Shown: positions 49,543 to 59,651 of the stretch, piece by piece
How the letters are laid out: every line of letters begins with the position of its first letter
How positions within the stretch are numbered: position 1 is the stretch's first letter
Assembly (NCBI RefSeq): GCF_001577835.2
Contig: NC_029543.1
Span: 310,001 to 374,000, forward strand
Reading direction: 5' to 3'
Length of the DNA stretch: 64,000 nt
Source of the DNA: Coturnix japonica
Lineage: Eukaryota > Chordata > Aves > Galliformes > Phasianidae
Program-made: the position numbers and the translations under genes
Notes under the pieces: model-generated
What the model was told of the DNA's origin: nothing
Database searches by the model: none
What the model saw: the letters and a program-made list of their open reading frames with translations, nothing else

Positions 49543-50747
49543 ACTGAACCTTATTTTGAAATATTACAGCCACCATCAGCACTCTCCTGCCTCTTTGTCT
49601 GGGTGCTGCCCCAGCCCTCAGCCCTGCAGGATTATGAACTGCCTCAACCCACCCGTGATGCTTTTTATTTCCCAATGAATCATTTCAGAGCACAAAACAT
49701 GAAGCCTGGATTCTGGATTCAGGTGCTGTGAGGTGAATTCTGGCCTGTCTCACACCACAGGACCAAGTGTAACTGAGACCAGATGCAGCCCTTTGCTCCC
49801 TGGGGTTGAGCCTGTTCAGCTGTAATGTTACAGAGCAGAACGAGGCTTTGGGGTCCATGAGGGCACAGTGACCACAGACACAACTGGGTACGGCCACAGC
49901 TGCTCCAGGCCGCCCCACTCACTACACATGCCCGTCCACCTGGCCACTCACAGCCGATGCCTTGTGTCACTGCTCAGCTGGCAGCCCTGCTCTGCGGCCT
50001 GTCCTCAGCACACCACATTCTTTAGTCGCTACCAGTGCTATGCTGGGAATGAAAAGCGGCCAGATAAGAGAACTCCACAGCAGGCTCCTTGCATTGAGAG
50101 CTCTGCTGTGTCACTAGAACCAAAGGAAGGCAAGGCTCATTCTATGGTCTGAAATTAAAGGGACAACAAAGAGGAATCAAGAATCAGATAAAGCAACAGC
50201 TCATGCACATACCTGACAATCCAAAGCCCAGTGATTTGAACATTCAATTCTACAAGTGTGCTCCTCAGCTTTTGGAAGCTCAAACTTTATTCCCAGTCAC
50301 TGATAAGCCTTAATGGTGTTCAGGACACTGAAGGAAGATAAAGGTTCCCATAGACAGAACAATATGTGATGGGAGACCACAGTTATCCACTACAGACCTC
50401 AGTTAAAACACATCACAACCATCACTCTCAGCTGGCAGACAACACCGATCTGTCACAAGGGCAAAGTGCTTAAAAACACCTGAACTCTGACAGCTTCCAG
50501 ACCAATTCTTAACACTTTGCCCTACCTCTACCTTTATTGAGCAGCCTAAAATAAACTACTCAGGCTGATGTTGTGGCAGGAGCGAAAGCTGAAGGAACTG
50601 ACGTTGATTTATGGACACCTCCAAGAAGAGAGATGAGCAGTTGTTCTGTGTGGGTGACTGCCAGGACAGCCAGCAAGGAGCTGTATTTATAGCAGCACCG
50701 ATAGAATTACTGAGAGCCAACACACTCAAAAGATACTGGAAAAATCC

Positions 50748-50753
50748 TTTATT
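50748..50753 (-). terminator. RPS28 poly(A) signal (AATAAA)
   Basis: AATAAA on the minus strand, 136 bases past the RPS28 stop, giving a short 3' UTR. Confidence 0.8.
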
Positions 50754-50888
50754 GTGCGGCTGCAGCTCCTCGCTGCTCTCCATTCCCGCTGCTGTCCGTC
50801 CATCCGCGCTGTCCCAGGCCGCTCTACCTGCCCCCATCGCCCCCATCCTCTCGTTATCGGGGCGGTGCAGCCGGTTCCGTCGCGTTGC

Positions 50889-51262
<374 letters not shown>

Positions 51263-51476
51263 GGCGGCTCTGACGGCAGGAAGGAGGAAGGCCTTCCGGT
51301 GCAGCCTTATATAGCGAGAAATCTCGCGAGGTTTACTGAGTCTCGCGACACTTAGCAAACCTCGCCGTCCGCACACCCAAATCTCGCGAAACCCAACACC
51401 CCATCCCACTGTGCCCCCAAGTCTCGCGAGATCCACCATACGCCGTCCCGCCCCTCCGCCCTTCACAGCAGCCAAG
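51263..51476. promoter_or_regulatory. Bidirectional RPS28/NDUFA7 promoter with TCTCGCGA cluster
   Basis: Only 214 bases separate the two divergent start codons. TCTCGCGA cores occur at 51322-51329, 51341-51348, 51382-51389 and 51422-51429; the last is the complete palindrome TCTCGCGAGA. On the RPS28 side a TATA-like CTATATAAGG (minus strand, 51314-51305) stands about 20-25 bases upstream of a pyrimidine tract (CTTCCTCCTTCC, minus strand, within 51290-51277), consistent with a 5'-TOP start site for translational control. The NDUFA7 side lacks a TATA box. Confidence 0.75.
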
Positions 51477-52117
51477 ATGGCGACGGCCACCCGGCTCATC
51501 CAGCGGCTGCGCAACTTCCTGGCGGGGGTAAGGCCGGGCCCGCCCGTCCCGGTGCTGAGGCGGCCAGCCCTTGAGATTGTGTCGCCTTGCCTTACAGCGG
51601 GACCTGCAGGCCAAGCTGGCGCTGCGCTACACGGAGATCTCCAAGAGGTACCGCTGCGGGACGAGCCGTTAAATGCCTTTAACCCCCGTTAACCGCCGTT
51701 AAACGCCTTTAACCCCGTTTAACCCGTTGGCGCTGAGTCCCCCCGGCAGCAGCTCTGTCTCTCTCTCTCTCTCTGCAGGTCTCAGCCCCCCCCCCGGCTC
51801 CCGGTGGGTCCCAGCCACAAACTGGCCGGTAACTCGTACTGCAGCCGGGACGGGCGCAGAGAGGCCGGGCCGCCCCTGGTGGTCGCCTCGGGGCTGAAGA
51901 CGCTGACGGCGGTGGCGCAGGGCGGCAGGTGGGTGGGAGCTGCGGGTAAAGGGTTAAAGGAGCTGAGCTCATTGTGCCTGTCCGTAACGCAGCCCCTTCC
52001 ATTCGCATCTTCACCCCCAGCTCCGGCTCCGCGGTGGCAGCAGCCGACAAGAAGCCGGTGACACCGGGACCGGCTGCGAGGAAGTGGGAGCTGTCCAAGG
52101 ACCAGCCGTATCTGTGA
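51477..52117 (+). CDS. NDUFA7: NDUFA7, complex I accessory subunit (4 exons)
   Basis: Exons are 51477-51527, 51598-51647, 51779-51928 and 52021-52117, giving a protein of about 114-115 aa (human is 113). The sequence starts [17 protein letters not shown], has the conserved core [15 protein letters not shown] and [10 protein letters not shown], and ends [11 protein letters not shown], matching human NDUFA7 throughout. It is an accessory subunit of mitochondrial NADH:ubiquinone oxidoreductase. There is no cleaved presequence in the family, consistent with the direct start. A CT-dinucleotide run at 51757-51775 forms the polypyrimidine tract before exon 3. AATAAA lies at 52250-52255. It is divergent to RPS28 and shares its promoter. 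Confidence 0.97.
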
Positions 52118-52249
52118 TGGACACAGCGGGGCTGCACGCACAGCCGGGGTCATTGAACAGCCGGGGTCATTGAACGCAGCACCGTGTGGTAGCGCTGCAG
52201 TGGGCTCCATTGTGGAGATGCTCCATGGGATAGATTTGCACACACCACT

Positions 52250-52255
52250 AATAAA
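52250..52255 (+). terminator. NDUFA7 poly(A) signal (AATAAA)
   Basis: AATAAA 133 bases past the NDUFA7 stop codon. Confidence 0.8.
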
Positions 52256-52429
52256 CGTACTTAAACCTGTTGATTCTCCCGTTCTGTGTGTCGTGCTGGA
52301 ATTACTGCAGTTATTGCTCAGTGACGTTATTTTATTAGGCCAGAGTATGAGTTTCAGCTGGGCACGTCTATGAGCTGTTTGTGGTATAAAGTCCTGCAGG
52401 GGAGACCCAGAGCACAGCCCCTATTGCAG

Positions 52430-53360
52430 GGATGTATTGGACGGGATGCGGCCCGGCCGTGACCCCGGCACTGATCCCGGCAGAGCCTGCTGCGGTTGGG
52501 CCGCCGTTCGCTCCGGTTCCGGTTCGTTCCAAGGTCACGCTCCTTTGGGCCGCGATTTCCCGCGGAGGGGGCGTGGCCTCTCGGAGGGGGCGTGGCTTCC
52601 TGGAGGTGGCGCGCTGTTCCGATCCCTCCCATTGGCCGAGGGGCGGAGCGCTGCGCACGCGCCCTGCCCACGTGCTGCCCGCTGTGTAGTCGCGGCGCTG
52701 TGCGCGGTACCGACATGGCGCGGCTGCTGCCCGCGCTGCTGCTGCTGCTGCTGCCCGGTAACGTGACCGGTAACGGGTCCGGTAACGGTGAGTGCGGGCG
52801 GCAGCGGCTCCGCGTCCTCTGCCCCATCGCGTTCCTCCGCACGCCCTTCGCTCTCATTGGCTGCAGCAGTCTGCGGCTCTCGCTCTTATTGGCCGGCGGC
52901 TCACGCACCCCGGGAACGGGCGGCGGGGCTCCCCAATAGCGGGTCCGTTATAGCGGGTTCCCTATGGTGGGTTCCTTATGGGGGGGGTTCCCTATGGGGG
53001 GAGTTCCCTATAGCGGGCTTCCCTTGTGTCGGTTCCCCCCGTTCCGCTCCGCTCACCCGTTCCCGTCCCTCAGGTTCTCTGTCCCGTTGCCCCCCCGGTC
53101 AGTTCCGCTGCTCGGAGCCGCCCGGTGCCCACGGGGAGTGTTACCCGCAGGACTGGCTGTGCGACGGACACCCCGACTGCGATGACGGGCAGGACGAGTG
53201 GGGCTGCGGGACCAGCGCGACCCCCGCGGTGCCCCCGGACAACGGCACAGGTACGGCCCGGTCCGCGGTACCGGGGGATGAGCCGGGAGCCACGGGCTGC
53301 TCGCGTGCACCCGGCCGAGCGGCTCCGGTCGGTGCCTGCGGTGCCGTGAAGCTCGGGGTG
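52430..53360 (+). promoter_or_regulatory. CD320 CpG-island promoter
   Basis: CpG-dense sequence covers exons 1-2 of CD320, with GGGGGCGTGGC-type GC boxes near 52565-52595 and an inverted CCAAT (ATTGG) near 52630. No TATA box is seen. Confidence 0.6.
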
Positions 53361-54599
53361 GGCGGAGCGGTGTCGTTACACGGACACGAGTTATTTATTG
53401 CTCGCTGACCGATCGTTCCCTGCGGGCGCTTTTGGGCCCCTTTGAAGCAGCCCGACCCGCCGCTTCTCGCCCCGGGCTGTGCCCGTCCAGCAGAGGAAGC
53501 GCTGAGCAGCCCCCCTCCCCCCGTGCAGCATCCAGGCGCCGCGGGGCTTCCTCAGGAAGAGCCTTGGAGTGTCTGCTGCCCTCCCTGCTGTGCACGGATC
53601 ACAGGACAACAGTCACAATGGGGTTGGGTTGGAAGGGACCCCAGGGATCACGAAGCTCCAACCCCCGGCTGCAGGCAGGGCCACCAACCTCCACATTTCA
53701 TACCAGCCCAGGCTGCCCATCCAACCTGGCCCTGAACAACTCCAGGGCTGGACGGGGCATCCCCAGCCTCTCTGGGCAGCTGTGCCAGCACCTCCCCACT
53801 CAGAGTGAACAACTTGTCCTTGGGCTCTGTGTTCCTTGACCCTATGGGCAGAATAGGTGCAGCCACCTTCCTTCGGGTTCTGCTTTTAATCAAGCTTTCC
53901 TCCTTGCTCGGTTTGTCCCCTCCCACCTTGACAGTCCTCCAGTCTATGAGAGGTCAGGAAAGTTTCCCAGCTGCAGGTGTAGGCTAATGGTAGCAGGAGC
54001 AGATAAGGCTTTGCTTCAGCTGATAGCGACCTGCCAGCGCTCCCGAGTGAGCTGTGGAGCTGTGTGTGTTTGTGCTGTTGCACAGTGTGCACAGCCCGGC
54101 AGCCTGATGCACTTGTGGCTTTTTCCATGGCAGAGGCTCCCACTGTCCCTGCTCCTGGACGTGCTCTGCCAGCCAGGAATCACGGCCGCATGTGGATGCT
54201 GATCACTGCAGGTATGTGAGACTCAGAGCACACTGTGATTCACCTTAATTAGTCTGGGGAAATGCCAGAACCTCACAGATCCTCCCCTCGGGCATCCTGC
54301 TCCATTCCGGCTGGCACTAACACTTCCATGCTAATTGTCCTTTATTCTTCAGGCTGCTGATCTCTCACTGATGCTTTCGAGCAGCAGAGCCTGGTGCAGA
54401 TATCCAGGCCAGGTGCAGTGAGTGGTTCTTTGCTTATGCGCTCTTCTCTTTAGTGCTCCTGTGCTGCCTGGTAGCTGTGGGTGGTATCGCTGCATGGGGG
54501 AAGTCCAAAGCAAAAAGCAGGTCTGACATCTTCAGTCTTGAAAGCGCATCCAAGGAGCTGCTGGTGCCTGACAAGAGCCAGGCAGACTTGTTCTCCTGA
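52715..54599 (+). CDS. CD320: CD320, transcobalamin receptor-like single-pass membrane protein (4 exons)
   Basis: Exons are 52715-52787, 53074-53250, 54134-54211 and 54454-54599, all joined in phase 1, giving 157 aa (human is 282). A Leu-rich signal peptide (MARLLPALLLLLLP) is followed by an N-glycosylatable stretch (GNVTGNGSGNG). One LDL-receptor class A module comes next: six cysteines with CPPGQFRC, CYPQDWLCDG and DCDDGQDEWGC, including the calcium-binding acidic residues. A short stem follows, then a transmembrane helix split between exons 3 and 4 (LITA then VLLCCLVAVGGIAAWG). The cytoplasmic tail (KELLVPDKSQADLFS) resembles the human tail. The family takes up transcobalamin-bound vitamin B12. 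Identity rests on domain order, tail similarity and its position next to NDUFA7. The second LDLR-A module of human CD320 is not visible in the introns. Confidence 0.85.
52935..53035. repeat. GTTCCCTATGGGGG short tandem repeat in CD320 intron 1
   Basis: About five imperfect copies of a 15- to 19-base unit (GGTTCCCTATRGYGG) fill much of the 286-base first intron. Confidence 0.75.
53597..53825 (-). mobile_element. CR1 LINE 3' fragment in CD320 intron 2
   Basis: The plus strand reads the reverse complement of the CR1 3' region: GGTTGGGTTGGAAGGGACC, then CCATCCAACCTGGCCCTGAA, then CAGGGCTGGACGGGGCATCC. It occupies about 230 bases of the intron between the LDLR-A exon and the stem exon, and is truncated at its 5' end as CR1 copies usually are. 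Confidence 0.9.
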
Positions 54600-55928
54600 G
54601 AGGTAAGTGCTTTGCCCCCCACGTGAAGGAGCCCCCCCTGCTGCTGCTCAGCCACACACCTGTGGCTTTGGTTTGCCCTGAAGCAGCAGAACTTCCCCTT
54701 CATTCCTCACTGCCAGCCACGAGAGCTCGTGTTTGACCTCAGGGATCAGTGTATGACCTGCTGTGAGAAGGTGCTGCCTTCTTTCAGTGCTCTGCTGTCC
54801 TTCCTTTGCTGCCGAGGGCTCTGAGCACTCAGACACATTTCCTGCTGTGGGTTCATTTCCCAAACTTCTGACAAACTGAAGTGGAACTGAATTTCATGGC
54901 TGAAGTGCTGCCAACAACCACGTGTTTTTGTGTCCTGTAACAGGGATCTTTTGCTGTGAGGTGGTGAGATGGGACTGAACTGCTCTGCCTGCTGCTCACC
55001 ACGGAACCTGACTCAATTTGGACATGAGCTCTCAAATCTGGTTTGCTGTTACACTCAAATGCTCCCATTGGAAATAATGGGTCTGGATGGTGGCACCCAA
55101 AATAGGGCAGGACCCTTCCCCAGGGCTGTGAAATCACCCCTCCTAAAGGTGGTGGAAATTCCCTCACTCTTTTTGCCTACAAGGACTATTACTATTATTA
55201 AAGCTGCTTCTCATCACCGCGGCCTTTAACCTAAAGGTTTGATCCTCCATGGAGGTGCAGTGCCAGGTCCTGTTCTACCACCCCCTCAGCAGAGCTCACC
55301 GAGCCCACATCAGATGTGCACTCCCTGAGCCTCCTTTTGCTGGAGGCTTTGAATGTTTGGTGTCTCTTGCTTTCAGCTTGAAATAATGAATTCCTTGGGT
55401 CAGATGCTGGGAGCTCTGCATTGGGAGCTTTGCTTTGCAGTTGTTTCTGCATGGCTCTGTCCTGTGTGTTTTGTGGAACTGACAGTGTTGGAGCTGTGTT
55501 GTGTGACCCAACAGCAGCTCAGCACCTCCTTCCCAGCAGGGGAAAGGAAAAGTAATTGTAATATATATATATATATTTAACAATAGCACCTTTCTTCATT
55601 CCCCAAATCCAAAGCACAGCATCGTACCGGACATTGCAATCACCCAACCTGTCCCAGCTGAAAGCAGGGCAGGAGATCACCGACCTGTGCCTCTAATCCA
55701 GTGCTGAGCTCTGCTCTGTGTGCTCCTTGCCAGGGCAGACACTGTACAACAGCCTCAGAGCAGAGCATTCTGCTCGTGTGTAGTGTGAAATGTGCAGCTG
55801 TAACCCATGGGATCAGCTGGGCATGTTGCAGCACATCAGTATTTGTTGTACTAAGAGGTTGTGTGCATGACCTTGCCTCTGTTCCCATAGGGACAAGTAG
55901 GGGTAGCTGCTGGGAAATGATAAGGAAG

Positions 55929-55934
55929 AATAAA
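55929..55934 (+). terminator. Candidate CD320 poly(A) signal (AATAAA)
   Basis: It lies about 1.33 kb past the CD320 stop. An ATTAAA near 55197 is a nearer but weaker alternative. A TA microsatellite lies within the putative 3' UTR at 55559-55577. Confidence 0.55.
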
Positions 55935-56024
55935 GAATGTGAAGCTGGAATGACTTTGTGAATTTGCCTGGTTTTTGCATTACTTTTGTCTCTGTGGGCA
56001 GATGGGGACAGCAGGGGGGGCAGG

Positions 56025-56160
56025 TTGCCCAGGGAGGCTGTGGATGCCCCATCCCTGCAGGCATTGAAGGCCAGGCTGGATGTGGCTCTGGGCAGCCTGG
56101 GATGGTCATTGTGGTCGTTGTGGGCTTTTTCAACTCAGGCCATTCTGATTCTGTGACTGC
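56025..56160 (+). mobile_element. CR1 LINE 3' fragment downstream of CD320
   Basis: The plus strand carries GGAGGCTGTGGATGCCCCAT, then GGCCAGGCTGGATGTGGC, then CAGGCCATTCTGATTCTGTG, the ordered landmarks of the CR1 3' end. From here to about 56990 I see no gene. Confidence 0.9.
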
Positions 56161-56995
56161 AGTGCACAGCAGTGAATGGAGCATTGGGGGTGAGGTGTGC
56201 AGCTGGAAGGTGACAAATGGAGCTCAGTCTGAGGATAAGGTGGAGGGAAAAAGTGCTCATTGTTCTTCCTTAGAGCAGATGGAAGGTGTGGGGTGCCTGG
56301 CGGGGCAGGGGGTGTTTCAGGTGCCTCAGCAGGACTGTGAGGGCTGCTGCTGAGCTGGTGGTGTCGGGGCCATATGGCAGAGGTCAGCTGTCAGCAGCCT
56401 GTCCTGGATCATCCTCTTAGCTTGAGCTGCTGAGCTGACCCGTGCTGTCCTGCTCTGCTGGGCTCTGCGGGCAGCAGTGAGGCTGGAGTGTGAACTCAGG
56501 CTGCTTCTTCCCACTGCAGGCTTTGCTTACTGACCCCTGAGTGCTTCGGGCTTGAAAGCAAGGCCGTGGTTATGGGTCTCAAAGACTTGGAGTGCATCTG
56601 TGACAGCCATTTCCCTTCCTCTGTTCCGTGCCAGAAATGTTTCTGTTGTTCTGATCCCTGGGCTCAGTGGCTTTGATTGTTGTGGACTGGAGCTGCTTTT
56701 GAGCCTCATGGCAGCTTTGTGCTGTGCTGCCGTGGGCTTCTGAGGGATGGGCTGGGAGGTGCTGAGTGCTGCCCTTCTCTGGGTGATGGCAGGGCTGGGG
56801 CAGCTGCATTTGTGCTCACGTGCTTAAGGAGCAACTGGGGCCAAGAGCTGCCCCTGCTGTAGGCGTACAAAGCTGGTACCAACCTCTTGGCTGCAACAGC
56901 AGGGGTGTCCTGCTGGGAATGCTGTGAGGTGCACCAAGCACACACAGCTAATAAAAACAGAGTGAGGGAAAAGTTCAGGGCTGGAATTAGTTCCT

Positions 56996-57003
56996 TATAT
57001 AAA
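56996..57003 (+). promoter_or_regulatory. TATA box of the KCNV2-like gene
   Basis: TATATAAA stands about 210 bases upstream of the chosen start codon and predicts transcription from near 57030. The flanks are not CpG-rich, unlike the other promoters here, which fits a tissue-restricted gene. Confidence 0.6.
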
Positions 57004-57173
57004 GGGTTACTGCTCCAATCTCATTAGTGTCTTAAGGAGCAGACACTCAGCTCCTGCAGCTCCTGCAGTGCAATCTGCTCAGCAATCGGCTTTGGGAGCC
57101 CAGCAGGTGCCACCACAGCCAGAGCAGCAGCTCGGGGCATCGTCCCAGCAGCCGGTGTGTGGGGCAGCCCAGC

Positions 57174-57206
57174 ATGGAGCAGCAGCTGCCGCCCCACATC
57201 CCATAG
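57174..57206 (+). other. Upstream ORF (10 codons) before the KCNV2-like start
   Basis: An ATG opens MEQQLPPHIP and stops at 57204-57206, nine bases before the main ATG and in the same frame. It could reduce translation of the channel. The in-frame stop also confirms that 57216 is the first usable start after it. Confidence 0.55.
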
Positions 57207-57215
57207 CTGGGTGCG

Positions 57216-59087
57216 ATGGGGCAGCCGGGGAGGCGGCGAGCGAGTCTGTCTGCCAGCCTGAGGGCTGGGGCACGGCGGGGCTGCTGCACACCAGAGGAAG
57301 AGGAGCTGCACATCCCATTTGCACAGGAGAGCCTGGTGAAGCAATGGAGCTCCATGCAGAACGTGGCAGACCGGAGCCAGGAGGACAGCAAGGTCCCCGT
57401 TCGAAGGAACAAGTACTTCCTCAATCTTAATGTGGGTGGCAAGTTGTTCCACATCGCCTGCAGGGTGGTGGCCCGGTACCCCGTCACCAGGCTGGGGAAG
57501 TTGGCCACCTGCACCGACCCCACGAAGAAGCTGAAGCTCTGCGACGACTACTCGGTGCAGAAGAACGAATACTTCTTCGACAGAGACCCTTCCATCTTCC
57601 ACTACATCTTCCACTTCTACCGCAGCGGGGTGCTGTGGATCATGGACGAGATGTGCCCCAGTAACTTCGTGGAGGAAATCGAGTACTGGGGGATCCACCT
57701 GAAGTACTCCCAGCGCTGCTGCCGGATCCTGTTCGAGGAGAAGCAGGACGAGCTCAGCGAGTACCTGAAGATCCAGAAGGAGCTGGAGGCGGAGCTGGAG
57801 CCCACGGACTCGGCAGAGCAGTTTGAGGGCAAATGTTTGGGGAGGTTCCGCAGGGCGATCTGGAACCTCATTGAGAACCCGTATTCCTCCGTCCCGGCCA
57901 AGATCATCGCCGTCATGTCCAGCTTCTTTGTGCTCATCTCCATCGTGGGCATGACGCTGAGCACGGTGGAGGAGATGAAGCATAAGACAGGGAAGAAGTG
58001 GATGGAGCAGATGGAGATGATCTGTGCCATCTTCTTCACCTCCGAGTACCTGATGCGGCTCATCTCCTCCTCCAGCTTCAAGAACTTCCTGCGGGCAGCG
58101 CTCAACGCCATCGACCTGGTGGCCATCCTGCCCTTCTACATCCAGATCCTCTTTGAAAACCTGGATGAGGGAGAGACGCTGTACCACGAGGAGCTGCACA
58201 AAGTGGAGAACGTGAGCAAGCTGGGCAAAGTGCTCAAACTCATCAAGCTCATGCGGATCTTCCGCATCCTCAAGCTGGCCCGGCACTCCACAGGGCTCCG
58301 CGCCTTCGGCTTCACCATGAGGCAGTGCTACCAGCAGGTCTGCTGCCTCTTCCTCTTCATCGCCATGGGCGTCTTCACCTTCTCCGCTCTCATGCACTCA
58401 GTGGAGCACGACGTGCCGGGCACCAACTTCACCAGCATCCCCTACGCGTGGTGGTGGGCAGCGGTAAGGAGGGCTGCAGTGCGGCTGTGGGATGGGGTGG
58501 AGGCAGCGAGGAGCCGAGCTGAGGCTGTCAGCCCTTCCCTGCTTCCACCTCCACCTGCTCCTTTTCCCAAGCAAACCCACTCTCAAACCCCATCTCCTGC
58601 CCCAGCTCTGTGCTGCATGGCTCTGCTGTGTCGGTGCATCGCCCCGTACTGGAGCTGCAGCGTGGGTGGGTGATGGCATTCAAGGCCAGGCTGGATGTGG
58701 CTCTGGGCAGCCTGGGCTGCTGGTTGGTGATGCTGCTGACAGCACAGGGTGCTGAAACTCAATGATTATTGTGACCCTTTGCAACCCAGGCCATTCTATG
58801 ATTCCCCCCTCCAGGTCAGCCTCTCCACTGTGGGCTATGGGGACACAGTGCCTGACACAGTGCTGGGCCGGATTGTGGCGTTCGGCTGCATCTCCTTTGG
58901 CATCATCCTCAATGGCATGCCCATCTCCATCCTCTACAACAAGTTTTCGGACTACTATGCCAAGCTGAAGGCACACGAGAATGAGAGCAGCCTCTCACTG
59001 AAGCTCTCCCGGCGGCTCCGTCTGAAGCAGCGCGTCCTGCGGCGGCTGTCGGAGTGCTGCCGCTCCGATCCCCACGGCCACCACTGA
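57216..59087 (+). CDS. Kv8.2-like (KCNV2 family) silent voltage-gated K+ channel subunit (2 exons)
   Basis: Exons are 57216-58463 and 58815-59087, giving 506 aa. The intron falls just before the pore, between WWWAA and [10 protein letters not shown], the place where I recall human KCNV2's single coding intron. Residues 67-175 form the T1/BTB tetramerisation domain ([27 protein letters not shown]). S1-S4 follow, with S4 reading [22 protein letters not shown], then the filter GYGD, then S6 with [23 protein letters not shown] replaces the Kv PVP hinge, a mark of electrically silent subunits that must pair with Kv2 channels. The match to human KCNV2 is close ([20 protein letters not shown] versus [20 protein letters not shown]). 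Its position beside CD320 is not that of human KCNV2 (9p24), so I treat it as a paralogue and give no symbol. Confidence 0.9.
58676..58806 (+). mobile_element. CR1 LINE 3' fragment abutting the KCNV2-like exon 2 acceptor
   Basis: It contains AAGGCCAGGCTGGATGTGGC and ends CAACCCAGGCCATTCTATG then ATTC, the CR1 3' terminus. The terminus lies about 9 bases before the first base of exon 2. Confidence 0.9.
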
Positions 59088-59133
59088 GCCCCAGCACCGG
59101 GTATGTGGGGAGCTGAGCTGGGGAGCAGGGTTT

Positions 59134-59139
59134 AATAAA
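59134..59139 (+). terminator. KCNV2-like gene poly(A) signal (AATAAA)
   Basis: AATAAA 47 bases past the stop codon, followed by a GTGCTCTGTCT-type downstream element. Confidence 0.8.
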
Positions 59140-59420
59140 GCAGCCTCAAACCGTGCTCTGTCTCGGGTCATTGGCGCAGAGCAGCATCATGACAGCAGGA
59201 TGATAAACGCTGCCCCTGTTCAGCAGCTCCTGCACACTGCTGTGTCCGTTGGGCTCTTTGCTGTTCCCTCAAAGCACAGCACACATATGGGAGCACTCAG
59301 TCACCCCTTGTGCTGTTTGGAGAGCATGGCCAGGGCAGCAGCACCCACTGCCTGCACCCCCCCCAGTGCCCACCCCACAGGCAGCATCATCACAGAGGGA
59401 ACCCCACTGAGAACAGCACG

Positions 59421-59426
59421 TTTAAT
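59421..59426 (-). terminator. Candidate ADMP poly(A) signal (ATTAAA)
   Basis: On the minus strand ATTAAA lies 226 bases past the ADMP stop. This is a common variant signal. It leaves under 300 bases between the 3' ends of the two convergent genes. Confidence 0.5.
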
Positions 59427-59651
59427 AGTTCCTCTGAGTTCATTTTACAAAGCACAGCAATGTACAGGCATTTACAGGACACCGATTTCGGCCATATATT
59501 AGTGCTCTCACTATATACATATGGTACAGTCACTGCAGGCAGGGAAACCTGCACAGAATCAGCCCTGAGTCCAACCCTGAGCCTTCCCAGCACCAACAGG
59601 GTCACCCTCAGCAGAGCTGCTCTGCAATGGAGGGGGGGGGAGGTCTCTGCA

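Noticed and set aside
53074-53250. LDLR-A exon as part of a different LDLR-family gene
   Set aside because: It joins in phase with a signal-peptide exon, a stem exon and a tail resembling CD320, and sits beside NDUFA7 as CD320 does in human.
56940-57040. CRX-like photoreceptor sites (TAAT cores) near the KCNV2-like TATA box
   Set aside because: CTAATAA, ATTAG and CATTAG occur, but none matches the CTAATCC core, so the evidence is too weak to annotate.
57024-58397. 457-codon open frame on the minus strand
   Set aside because: It is a mirror frame of the KCNV2-like exon 1, whose plus-strand product is an unmistakable channel. The minus frame has no recognisable domain.
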